DNA of 64,000 nucleotides from positions 1,736,001 to 1,800,000 of the forward strand of contig OZ218960.1 in assembly GCA_965112735.1 (NCBI GenBank), read 5' to 3'. Positions 21,279 through 30,734 of the stretch are shown in pieces (within the stretch, counting starts at the first letter, position 1; every line of letters starts with the position of its first letter). The position numbers and the translations under genes are program-made. This DNA comes from Phaeosaccion multiseriatum. Taxonomy: Eukaryota > Ochrophyta, other classes. The notes under the pieces were generated by a model, which saw nothing but the letters and a program-made list of their open reading frames with translations, had not been told where the DNA came from and made no database searches.

Positions 21279-21847
21279 GGTGTTTAGTTGGTCTTGAAGA
21301 AGAGAGAGAAGGGAATGGTGCTGGTGCTGGAAGAGCGGGGAAGAAGCAAGACAACACTTGACGTGATGACGAGCTTACAAGTGAAGGCAACACAGCCCCT
21401 CCTCCGCCCTCCCCCCCTCGCCCCATTCCAACGCTCACCGTCCACGGTCGTTTCAAAAATCGGTGCTCCCCAAACGGCTATTTTGGGCGCCATACATTAA
21501 CCAAGTCATTCCAAAGGTGGCCGTTGCAGGATTATGAAACTCCCGGGGGTGGTTACTCCGCCCCCGGGAGAACCCGGGGGGAGAGTGCGCGCGCATTTCT
21601 GTAACGGGCCCGCGAGCGGCGCGCGGAAAGCGAGTGGGCGTTTAAATATAGAGCTTGGCGGCGATAGAAGGGAGAGCAAACAACCGCCGCAGCCGTTTTT
21701 TGTTTGAGGAAAGAGGAACACTTACCAACTTGCGACAAGAGACCACAGCAGAGAGAGAGAGAGAGAGAGAGAGAGTGAGAGGGAGAGCAGGGAGCGAGAG
21801 CACAGAGAGGAAGGAAGGAGCAGTCCAACGTCCAACACACAAACACC
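21279..21847. promoter_or_regulatory. Bidirectional alpha/beta-tubulin promoter region
   Basis: These 569 bp separate the two tubulin start codons. The segment holds a perfect 10-bp inverted repeat around an 11-bp loop at 21540-21570, followed by a partial third CCCGGGGGG element. A GA microsatellite (21750-21783) lies in the likely beta-tubulin 5' UTR. Head-to-head placement suggests matched expression of the two subunits. Confidence 0.65.
21540..21570. repeat. Perfect inverted repeat CTCCCGGGGG / CCCCCGGGAG
   Basis: Two 10-bp arms flank an 11-bp loop in the middle of the tubulin intergenic region. This could be a protein-binding palindrome or a cruciform. Confidence 0.75.
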
Positions 21848-23527
21848 ATGAGGGAGATCGTCCACGTCCAGGCCGGCCAGTGCGGCAACCAGATTGGCTC
21901 CAAGTTCTGGGAAGTCATCTCGGATGAGCACGGCATTGACCCCACTGGTTCGTACCACGGGGACTCTGACATTCAGCTGGAGCGCATCAACGTCTATTTC
22001 AATGAGGCAACGGGCGGCCGTTATGTGCCTCGCGCCATTCTCATGGACCTGGAGCCCGGTACGATGGACTCGGTGCGCGCCGGGCCCTTCGGTCAGCTGT
22101 TTCGCCCCGACAACTTTGTGTTCGGGCAGACGGGTGCCGGAAACAACTGGGCCAAGGGGCACTACACGGAGGGAGCGGAGCTGATTGACTCCGTGCTGGA
22201 TGTGGTGCGCAAGGAGGCGGAGTCGTGCGACTGCCTGCAGGGGTTCCAGCTGACCCACTCCATGGGAGGAGGAACCGGCGCCGGTATGGGAACACTGCTC
22301 ATCTCCAAGGTCCGAGAGGAGTACCCCGACCGCGTCATGTCCACCTACTCTGTCATCCCCTCCCCCAAGGTGTCCGACACCGTCGTGGAGCCCTACAACG
22401 CCACCCTCTCCGTGCATCAGCTCGTAGAGAACGCCGACCAGTGCTTCACCCTGGATAACGAGGCCCTGTACGACATTTGCTTCCGCACCCTCAAGCTCAC
22501 CACCCCCACCTACGGAGACCTCAACCACTTGGTGTCCGCCGCCATCTGCGGAACCACCTGCTCTCTGCGTTTCCCCGGACAGCTCAACTGCGACCTCCGT
22601 AAGCTGGCGGTCAACATGGTCCCCTTCCCTCGTCTCCACTTCTTCATGATCGGCTTCGCACCCCTCACCTCGCGCGGCTCCCAGCAGTACCGCGCCCTCA
22701 CCGTGCCCGAGCTCACCCAGCAGTGCTTCGATGCCAAGAACATGATGTGCGCCTCCGACCCCCGCCACGGACGTTACCTCACCTGCGCCGTCATGTTCCG
22801 CGGACGCATGTCTACCAAGGAGGTGGACGAGCAGATGCTCAACGTGGTCAACAAGAACTCCAGGTGAGCGAGAGAGGGAAGGGAGGGAGGTGTTGGGGCG
22901 CAGGGGTTGGGCGGTTTCACTTTTTTTTTTTATTGTTCCATGCGTGTGTCTGTGCACCTTACTTCTCACTCACACCGTCCCCTCTGCTGCTGCCCCTCTT
23001 TCTCAGCTACTTCGTCGAGTGGATCCCCAACAACGTCAAGTAAGTTGTCCGTGGTGTTTGTTTTTGTCTGTGTGCTATTGTGTAACGGCTTTTCCCTGGC
23101 CATGCATCATGTTCTTTTCTCTTTCTTGTATCTTCTCCCATCCTTGTTTTTTATTGTTGCAGATCAACTCACATCCCTCCCTCCCTCCCTCTCCCCCCTT
23201 CCCACCCACCCACCCCACCACCACAACAGGGCATCCATCTGCGACATCCCCCCCAAGGGCCTCAAGATGTCCACGACCTTCGTGGGCAACACCACCGCCA
23301 TCCAGGAGGTGTGGAAGCGAGTGGCCGAGCAGTTCACGAGCATGTTCCGACGCAAGGCCTTCCTTCACTGGTACACCGGAGAGGGCATGGACGAGATGGA
23401 GTTCACGGAGGCCGAGTCCAACATGAACGATCTCGTGTCAGAGTACCAGCAGTACCAGGATGCCACCGCCGAGGAGGAGGGAGAGTTCGACGAGGATGAG
23501 GAGCTTGACGACATGATGATGGGTTAG
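21848..23527 (+). CDS. Beta-tubulin, three exons
   Basis: Exons 21848-22863, 23007-23039 and 23230-23527 join in phase to 449 codons (448 aa), the usual length. It starts [17 protein letters not shown]; the MREI tetrapeptide is the known cotranslational autoregulation signal of beta-tubulin mRNA. The nucleotide-binding loop [10 protein letters not shown] is near residue 140 and the acidic tail ends ELDDMMMG. The middle exon is only 33 nt (encoding [10 protein letters not shown]). Codon use is GC-rich, as in the alpha gene. It is divergent from alpha-tubulin copy 1. Confidence 0.97.
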
Positions 23528-24103
23528 ATTGGGTCGCAGAGATGGGTTAGGTTGGGTCACTGATTGGGTTAGTACAGGTCAGAGGTTGGAGTTTTAGAGT
23601 TTTTCTCTCTCTTCTCCTCCTGGTCTCTTTCTTTCTTGGTTTCTATCTTTCCTTCCTACTCCCACCCCTCCTTCAACCAAATCAAAACACCACCACCGTA
23701 GTACAGTCAGTTTGAGTTCACGAGATCAAGTCAGTCAGTCGGTCAATGAAGCTTCGCAGAGCAGATTCTTTCTTTCCTTTGAGTGCTTTTCGCCCGTCTC
23801 ACCCTGCCCGCCCCCCCCCCCCCTTGCCCCCTGCTTTTGCGGGGTCTTGGGGTGTGGGCGGGTGTGTGTGTGTGTGTGTGCGTTCGAGGCTCTTCTTCTG
23901 TGACCTCTGGTGCGGGAATTGTTTTGAGGGTTGGAGTGGAGTAGGGTACGTGTGACTTGCTCGCTGCGGGACGCCACCGGTAGACTTTCGCGTGAGTGAA
24001 AGGACCGGTGTGCGTTTTGCTTGCGCGAGCGTGCCCTACCCTACCCCTGTCTCGTGCTCGCTTGTTCCATGTATCAAAAGTACATTGACTGTTATTAATG
24101 TGA

Positions 24104-24109
24104 AATAAA
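24104..24109 (+). promoter_or_regulatory. Candidate poly(A) signal of beta-tubulin
   Basis: AATAAA lies about 577 bp after the stop codon in a locally AT-rich stretch. This would make an unusually long 3' UTR, so an unseen earlier signal is possible. Confidence 0.35.
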
Positions 24110-24697
24110 ACAAAATTAAAAAGAATCCCTCTCACTGGTGGGTCAGTCAGGCAGTCAGTCACTCAGCCAGCCAGTCCGTCCGTCCTCCGTCAGTCAGTCA
24201 GTCAGTCATCCTGAATACTGCTTTGCTTAAAGGGCTGTAACATAACGGACGGAGAAGCTTCCCGTTTTCCGCCTCCCGTTCCGCGAGGAATGGGACCGGT
24301 CTGCTCCCGCTCCTGCTCTTCCTCCTGCTGCTGCTACTACTGCTGCTGCTGCTGCTACTGGTACTACCGCTGCTGCTGCTGCTGCTTCTGCTGCTACTGG
24401 TGTCCTTGTGTCAATAGTCAATAGTGGTGTTGGTGGTAGCCCTGTGGGTCTGTCGCTGCTCTGATTCTAGTGGTGTTGGCTGTGCTGCTCTTGTGGTGCT
24501 GCCGCTGCTATGGTGCTACGTCTTCCTCTTGAGACTTGCGTAGTTCCACCGGCCTTCTCCGTCCGTCCTTCGGCCTCTACAGTCGACCTTTGGCTCACTC
24601 GTTGGTGGGCAGTGATCAGTCGCACCTCTCGCGCTCATGACGTCAGGAGGGGCGAGCCATGCTCCAGCCTTGGGCTTGGAGAGAGATTCATCCCGCT

Positions 24698-24710
24698 GTA
24701 TCACCAACTG
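24698..24710 (+). repeat. Copy of GTATCACCAACTG motif, intergenic
   Basis: A perfect copy of the 13-mer core followed by CTGCTGCTGTTG, outside any gene I can support. A diverged relative (GTATCACCAGTC after a CTG run) lies at about 26686. Confidence 0.85.
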
Positions 24711-25279
24711 CTGCTGTTGTACCTGCACCTACCCTACTTCGCTGCTGCCACTCCTGCTGCCCCGGTGGTTTGCTACTTACTACCACTGACCATGGATCAT
24801 GGTGGATGAAAAAGTCTGTCTCTCCCTCCTCCTCTCATTCTTTCTCTCCGGCAACTGATGATGCCGGCTTTGCATACACACTTAAGCCTCTGCCCATACG
24901 CGCTCTCCGCCCACAAGTCCAATGGATTATCTCCGCCTTGATGACTTACATGATTTGATGGCACTTGATGGCAAACGGCGTGCTGCAGATGGCGACGGCG
25001 CGTGTCGGGCTACAGCCACAGAAGGAAGCGCCAGGCAGAGGGATGCCTAGAGAGGGAGGTGCAAGGGGAGCGGGAGAGAGAGAGGAGGGGGGTGGGGAGA
25101 GAGAGGGAGGGAGAATCGAGAGAGACACAGACAGTCCAATGTGGCGAAGAGGGTGTGAGGAGAGACAGAGAGGCACAACATACACACACACCGAAGAGAA
25201 AGCGGCGTGACGATAGATGTACAGAGAGCCTGATGTGGCGTGGAGAGGGAGGGAGAGAAACAGCCAGATCTAGCGTAGA

Positions 25280-25291
25280 GAGGCGGTAGAG

Positions 25292-25330
<39 letters not shown>

Positions 25331-25470
25331 AGAGAGCGAGAGAGGAAGAGAGAGAGAGGGAGGAAGAGAGAGAGAGGGAGAGAGAGAGAGAGGAAGAGAG
25401 AGAGAGGAGAGAGAGAGGGAGAGAGAGAGGTAGAGAGAGAGGGGAAGAGAAAGAGGGGGAGAGAAGAAGA
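25280..25470. repeat. GA-rich low-complexity block
   Basis: Almost pure AG/GGAGAG repeats on the plus strand. Confidence 0.9.
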
Positions 25471-25681
25471 GAGAGAGACAGCCCGATGTGTGGTAGAGAG
25501 GGAGAGATACATAGCCCGAAGTCGTGCAGAAAGGGTGATGTGAGGGGTAGGGTCCGAGAGAGAAACGCACCCACACTACTAGAGGGACACACAGACCCAC
25601 ACAGCCCCAAATGGCGTAGAGAGGGTGATAAATGGGGGAGACGTACACATAAACACATAGAGAGGGTGATGTGACGGGGGT

Positions 25682-25727
25682 GTGAGACACACACATACAC
25701 ACACGCACACACACACACATACACACG

Positions 25728-25772
<45 letters not shown>

Positions 25773-25970
25773 ACGCACACACACACAGCCCGACGGGATG
25801 TGGCATGAGCTGCCAGCGGCCCTCAGAGTCCCCGTCCACCCCGGCCCCACTCCATCACATGCACATACACACACGCGCGCACACACACACATACAGTACA
25901 CGTATACACACAAAGCAAAAACATAGCACACACAAACACACACACAGCACACACATACATACACACACAC
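25682..25970. repeat. (CA)n-rich block
   Basis: CACACA repeats with ATAC and GCAC interruptions, in two blocks separated by about 70 bp of more complex sequence. Confidence 0.9.
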
Positions 25971-26440
25971 CATGAAATGGTAGGCGGGGCGCTCCATCCT
26001 GGTGGAAAGGGGGGATGAGTAGAGAGAGGGAAACATCTCTCACTTCTCTCCCTCGCCCTTTCAGGAAGAGGAAGGAGTAGCAGAGAGAGAGTTCTTTCCC
26101 TCGCCCTGTTTGTTTTAATAGATGCAAAAGGTGAAAAGGTGGGAAGGTGTCCTTTAGAATACTTGCGCAGGTATAACGTTGATACATCAATGGTCAAGGC
26201 ACGCTCTGTCCATGCTGTCTATGGTCAAATAAGGACACATCAATGTTCATTGGATCGTGTCACACATGGAGAGGTGTCAGTCTAAGCAAAAGCTCGTCTC
26301 ATAACAGGGTGATGCTGTGCGACCCCCCGATCTCCTCCACAGTGCGCCCGCACTTTCTCTCACCTTGCCCTGGCTGGGGGGGGAGGGGGGGGAGAGATCG
26401 GTAGCCGAGCGGCAGAGTAGAGGGTGCGTTGCCACCCTCT

Positions 26441-26645
26441 TCACACGCCACAGGACAGGAGTCCAGAAGGCCACCCAAATTTCTTGGCAGCGACCTCAAG
26501 GTCGGCTCGTTGTTTGGGCAAGGGAATAGGCACAAAGGCAGCGTCAGGCACCTGCACCTTCCCTCAGGACTGAAGGGAAACGACCTCTTAGTGCTATTCT
26601 TGCCTTCCGCCTCGCAGGCTCTGGAGCCCGTCTTCTGCCTTCTTG

Positions 26646-26678
<33 letters not shown>

Positions 26679-28181
26679 TGTTGCTGTATCACCAGTCCCT
26701 GCAGCCGGTGCTGCTGCTGCTACTGCTGCTGCTGATACAGTATTGTCATTGGATGCCCTGCACTGCCGCTATTAACAAGCATAGCTCTTGGGTGTAAGGG
26801 AAGGAGCACCCGCCATCCCCTGTTGGGGCGAGATACTATGGCTGTTGGTGCTCTTTCCTCTGTGACGCCCTCTTTGCTGACCAATGGGGCTCCTTCTCAG
26901 CGAGAGATGGGCAGAGCCCCCGTCCCCCCCTCCCTTCTTGCCTTTGCTGATTCCTATAAGTCAACAAGATTCCCCTCTTTGCCCTCCAGTAAGAGTATAG
27001 GGCCTGCCTTCCCCCCTCCTTCAGTCGTGGCGTCATCGAAGCGGAGGCCCGCTATCGTAGCTGCTGCTGAATACTTTGACGTAATACCTCTTCTTTCAAT
27101 TCTTAAAATTGAAGTACTGAAGAGTGGAGGGGGGATTGAGGGGCTCAGATGTGCGGGGCGCACCACATAAACAAGAGCGTCAAAACCAAAAATGCGCATA
27201 CGCTTGACTTATTACTTCTGTTTTGTGTTTGCTTGGCGTGTCCAGCCCCTCTTTCTCTCCCTGCCCAACCAACACGGCCACCCCTCACCTCCTTGCTGCT
27301 CACCTCAAAGCGTTGCAGGGGCACGCGGAAGCTCCAACATCTCCATTGTTCTGTTGAGAAGGAAGAGGGTTTTGTTGGAGCGTACATGTTCGCATTGTGT
27401 TTAGCTTTGTCGGGCGTGAAATCATCTCGCTCCTAAGGGGGGGAGGGGGCAACGTAGTACGCAACCAAGAGCGAAGGTGCCGGGAAAGGAGAGAAATGAC
27501 GCCAACTCTCTTACGCTTGAGGCTCGTGAGTTGACCTTTGGCTGCCGCCATCTCTCCTCTCCCAACCGCCCCTGCAAGGCGCCGCAGAGATCACTGACCT
27601 CTATTATGCCATGCTCAGATGAGACATACGAAACCCTGCTGGTCTCGCTTGGGGGCTCGCCCGGACCCTCCGAAAAGCCCGAAATAGACTTGGTCGACTC
27701 ACCATGTCGAGCAATCACTCTTTCGTCGGTTGAGCTCTCCTTCTCTTTATGTAGGACTGTCCCCGGGAAAGCCAACGTCCATTGACATTCTCTTTGATGG
27801 CCGTTCCTCCCTCCTCCCTGTCTCCCTCTGATGATACGAGGAGAGGAAGAAGAGTGTCGCACCAAAAGCACTGATATAATGAGAAGGAGAGGCCCACTTC
27901 ACGCCTTTCGAGGCGCTGCTTGCTGCTGCTCAGCTGGGCGGCAGGGTTTTTTTCCTCGCCGAGATCATCGCCCAAGCACTTAACTCTGACCAGACAAACC
28001 CCCGTATCCATTGCTGTCTTGCTGCTGCCTTCATTTCTCCTTGCCGCTGCCTTTCTGCCGCCTTACTGTGCCTACTGCGTCTGCTGCTGCTGAGCCCAAG
28101 CTCTGAAAGACGTGTCTCTTGCGCCACCTTCCACCCCCTGTGCAGAGCTCCGTGCAGCATATTGCGCCCCACGGTGGACAA
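26441..28181 (-). CDS. Tentative multi-exon gene, unknown product
   Basis: Several minus-strand segments look coding, but I could not join them with certainty. A plausible last exon is 26551-26441: 37 codons from VPDAAFVPIPLPKQ to KFGWPSGLLSCGV, ending in TGA after a CAG acceptor. Upstream, about 27785-27530 reads as a Ser/Glu-rich segment (VIARHGESTKSISGFSEG), and an ATG at 28181 opens MSTVGRNMLHGALHRGW. No family is recognised. The position would fit the alternating-strand pattern between beta-tubulin and the second alpha-tubulin, but this is weak support. Confidence 0.25.
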
Positions 28182-28453
28182 ACCAAACCTGTACGATCTC
28201 CTCCGAACTACTGAGGAAATCCCAGCCCCATTTTCGCCAGCGCCAGCTCACCAGACGAGCTACTTGAGAGGGGGAAGAAGGAAGGGAAAGAATTACTTTT
28301 AGCTCGACCCTGGTTCAAAAAACGATCAAAAACTGCCACACACCCTCACTTGTAAGCTCGCCATCACGTCAAGTGTTGCCTTGCTTCTCCCAAGCTCTCC
28401 TACCTCCTCAAGACCATTCCCTTCTCTCTCTTCTTCAAGACCAACTAAACACC
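28182..28453. promoter_or_regulatory. Upstream region of alpha-tubulin copy 2
   Basis: The last 90 bp or so before the ATG resemble the upstream region of alpha-tubulin copy 1 (shared CTTCTTCAAGACCAACTAAA just before the start codon), then similarity fades. The palindrome of the bidirectional promoter is not seen here, so the two alpha copies differ in promoter context. Confidence 0.6.
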
Positions 28454-29815
28454 ATGCGTGAGTGCATCTCCATCCACATTGGCCAGGCGGGCATCCAGAC
28501 CGGAAATGCCTGCTGGGAGCTCTACTGCCTGGAACACGGCATCCAGCCCGACGGGCAGATGCCCTCCGACAAGACCATCGGCGGGGGCGACGACGCCTTC
28601 AACACCTTCTTCTCGGAGACGGGCGCCGGCAAGCACGTGCCCCGCGCCGTGCACGTGGACCTGGAGCCCACAGTGTGCGACGAGGTGAGGACGGGCACCT
28701 ACCGCCAGCTGTACCACCCCGAGCAGATCATCTCGGGCAAGGAGGACGCCGCCAACAACTACGCGCGTGGCCACTACACCATCGGCAAGGAGATTGTGGA
28801 CCTGGTGCTGGACCGCATCCGCAAGCTGGCGGACAACTGCACCGGGCTGCAGGGCTTCCTCGTGTTCCACGCCACGGGCGGAGGAACTGGGTCCGGCCTG
28901 GGCTCTCTGCTTTTGGAGCGCCTCTCGGTGGACTACGGGCGCAAGTCCAAGCTGTCCTTCGCCGTGTCGCCCGCCCCGCAGGTGGCCACCGCGGTGGTGG
29001 AGCCCTACAACTCGGTGCTGTCCACCCACGCCCTGCTGGAGCACACGGACTGCACCTTCTGCATGGACAACGAGGCCCTCTACGACGTGTGCCGCCGCAA
29101 CCTGGACATTGAGCGCCCCACCTACACCAACCTGAACCGCCTCATCGCACAGGTCATCTCCTCCCTGACCGCTTCCCTTCGATTCGACGGCGCCCTCAAC
29201 GTGGACGTCACCGAGTTCCAGACCAACCTGGTGCCCTACCCGCGCATCCACTTCATGCTTACCTCGTACGCGCCCATCATCTCCGCTGAGAAGGCCTACC
29301 ACGAGCAGCTGTCCGTGGCCGAGATCACCAACAGCGTGTTCGAGCCGGCCGGCATGATGACCAAGTGCGACCCCCGCCACGGAAAGTACATGGCTTGCTG
29401 CCTCATGTACCGCGGAGACGTGGTGCCCAAGGACGTCAACGCCGCCGTGGCCACCATCAAGACCAAGCGCACCATCCAGTTCGTCGACTGGTGCCCCACC
29501 GGCTTCAAGTGCGGCATCAACTACCAGCCCCCCACCGTGGTGCCCGGAGGAGACCTTGCCCGCGTGCAGCGCGCCGTGTGCATGGTTGCCAACACCACGG
29601 CCATCGCCGAGGCTCTGTCCCGCATCGACCACAAGTTCGACCTCATGTACGCCAAGCGAGCCTTCGTGCACTGGTACGTCGGTGAGGGCATGGAGGAGGG
29701 AGAGTTCTCCGAGGCCCGAGAGGATCTTGCCGCCCTCGAGAAGGATTACGAGGAGGTGGGCGCCGAGACCGCCGAGGGAGAGGGAGAGGAGGAGGACTTC
29801 GGCGAGGAGTACTAA
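28454..29815 (+). CDS. Alpha-tubulin, copy 2, intronless
   Basis: A 453-aa alpha-tubulin identical in protein sequence to copy 1 at 19917-21278 and in inverted orientation to it, with beta-tubulin between them. Lys40, the GGGTGSG loop and the terminal EEY are all present. Upstream codons in the same frame exist, but the family start MRECISIH at 28454 is the correct one. 5' and 3' flanks resemble those of copy 1 but have diverged, including small indels, while the coding region differs at one silent site that I can find. Confidence 0.97.
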   Translation: MRECISIHIGQAGIQTGNACWELYCLEHGIQPDGQMPSDKTIGGGDDAFNTFFSETGAGKHVPRAVHVDLEPTVCDEVRTGTYRQLYHPEQIISGKEDAANNYARGHYTIGKEIVDLVLDRIRKLADNCTGLQGFLVFHATGGGTGSGLGSLLLERLSVDYGRKSKLSFAVSPAPQVATAVVEPYNSVLSTHALLEHTDCTFCMDNEALYDVCRRNLDIERPTYTNLNRLIAQVISSLTASLRFDGALNVDVTEFQTNLVPYPRIHFMLTSYAPIISAEKAYHEQLSVAEITNSVFEPAGMMTKCDPRHGKYMACCLMYRGDVVPKDVNAAVATIKTKRTIQFVDWCPTGFKCGINYQPPTVVPGGDLARVQRAVCMVANTTAIAEALSRIDHKFDLMYAKRAFVHWYVGEGMEEGEFSEAREDLAALEKDYEEVGAETAEGEGEEEDFGEEY

Positions 29816-30734
29816 ACTTGCTCTCCTTCCTCCCGCCTTGAGACGTGAGCTGCGGCGGCGGCAGTGATTGATTGGTGCACCCCTGGTGCTCCTCTCTCAT
29901 TGTTTTGTCGTATTGCGCCTCCCTCTCTTGTGTATATCGATGTGTGTGTGTTTTTTTTTCTTTGTTTTGAAGAGAGTGTGAGTGTTCGTTCACTTGACGC
30001 TTCTCCTCTCCTGTTAGAAATGTAACAAGCAATAAAGAAACAGTTTCACTGGAGAGCTCTCTTCTTCTTTGTTAGCACCTCCATTCGGTAGTGCAGTTAA
30101 GGCCTGTTGTATGTCCATTCCCGTGGTGGCAAGAAAGGAACGAAAGGAAAGTTACCAACCGCCTTGTTTGATGGTGGTCAAACTCTTTTTTATGTACTAG
30201 TATACGATTACTTACATGAAGACACTCAGAATTGAGTGGGTCCTCTGTGACTCTGAGTGTTTGCCTCTGTTTCTCCACACGGCAACACCACATTCCACAT
30301 TCCCACACACGCTACTCTCCCCACTTCACCGGACAAAAATCTTCCTGTTTACAAGTGCTTGGTTGGAGGACCACTGTGGACGCAAATGGTCAGCACCCAA
30401 CCCTTCCTTCCTTCCTTCCTTCTTTCCTTCCTTCCCTTTCTTCCCTCCCTGCCTCTCTTCCTCTCTTCCTTCTCTCCCTGCCTCCCTCCCTCCCTCCTTC
30501 CTTCCTTCCTTCCTTTGCTTTCGACCACCGTGACTGAGAAAGGCGAGTGGCGTGTGTGCCGACCGTGCTCAGGGTCGCGACGACCTGTGCATGCCCCACA
30601 CTCTAGCGGCAGAGGGGATTTGAGTGGAGAGAGGCATGTTGCCTGCAAGTGCTCTCTCCCTCCCCTCTCTCCTCTCCCTGCCCTCTCTCCTCTCCCTCTA
30701 CTCTAGTCTCTCCTCTCCCTCCACTCTAGTCTAC
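29816..30734. other. Convergent 3' spacer alpha-tubulin 2 / EsV-1-7 gene
   Basis: The first 230 bp or so match the 3' flank of alpha-tubulin copy 1 with some differences. TTCC/CCCT repeats lie at about 30400-30515 and 30655-30725. No gene is seen. Confidence 0.55.
30031..30036 (+). promoter_or_regulatory. Candidate poly(A) signal of alpha-tubulin 2
   Basis: AATAAA lies about 215 bp after the stop codon, at the position equivalent to that in alpha-tubulin copy 1. Confidence 0.5.

Larger units (their letters stand above)
23528..26440. other. Beta-tubulin 3' region and gene-poor repeats
   Basis: The left part is the beta-tubulin 3' UTR. From about 24130 on there are GTCAGTCA repeats, CTG runs (24320-24390), a GTATCACCAACTG motif at 24698, a large GA-rich block (25040-25470), and CA repeats (25680-25970). 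I see no supported gene. Long minus-strand ORFs of Ser/Leu/Pro and Cys/Val repeats are artefacts. Confidence 0.5.

Noticed and set aside
20061-21287. 408-codon ORF antisense to alpha-tubulin (also at 28445-29671)
   Set aside because: It is the mirror of highly biased GC-rich tubulin codons and has no independent family resemblance.
25047-26036. 329-codon minus-strand ORF of Ser/Leu/Pro and Cys/Val repeats
   Set aside because: It reads through GA and CA microsatellites; no domain-like segment.
28373-28453. N-terminal extension of alpha-tubulin copy 2 (27 codons in frame upstream)
   Set aside because: All alpha-tubulins start MREC; copy 1 lacks the extension and the region aligns with 5' UTR.
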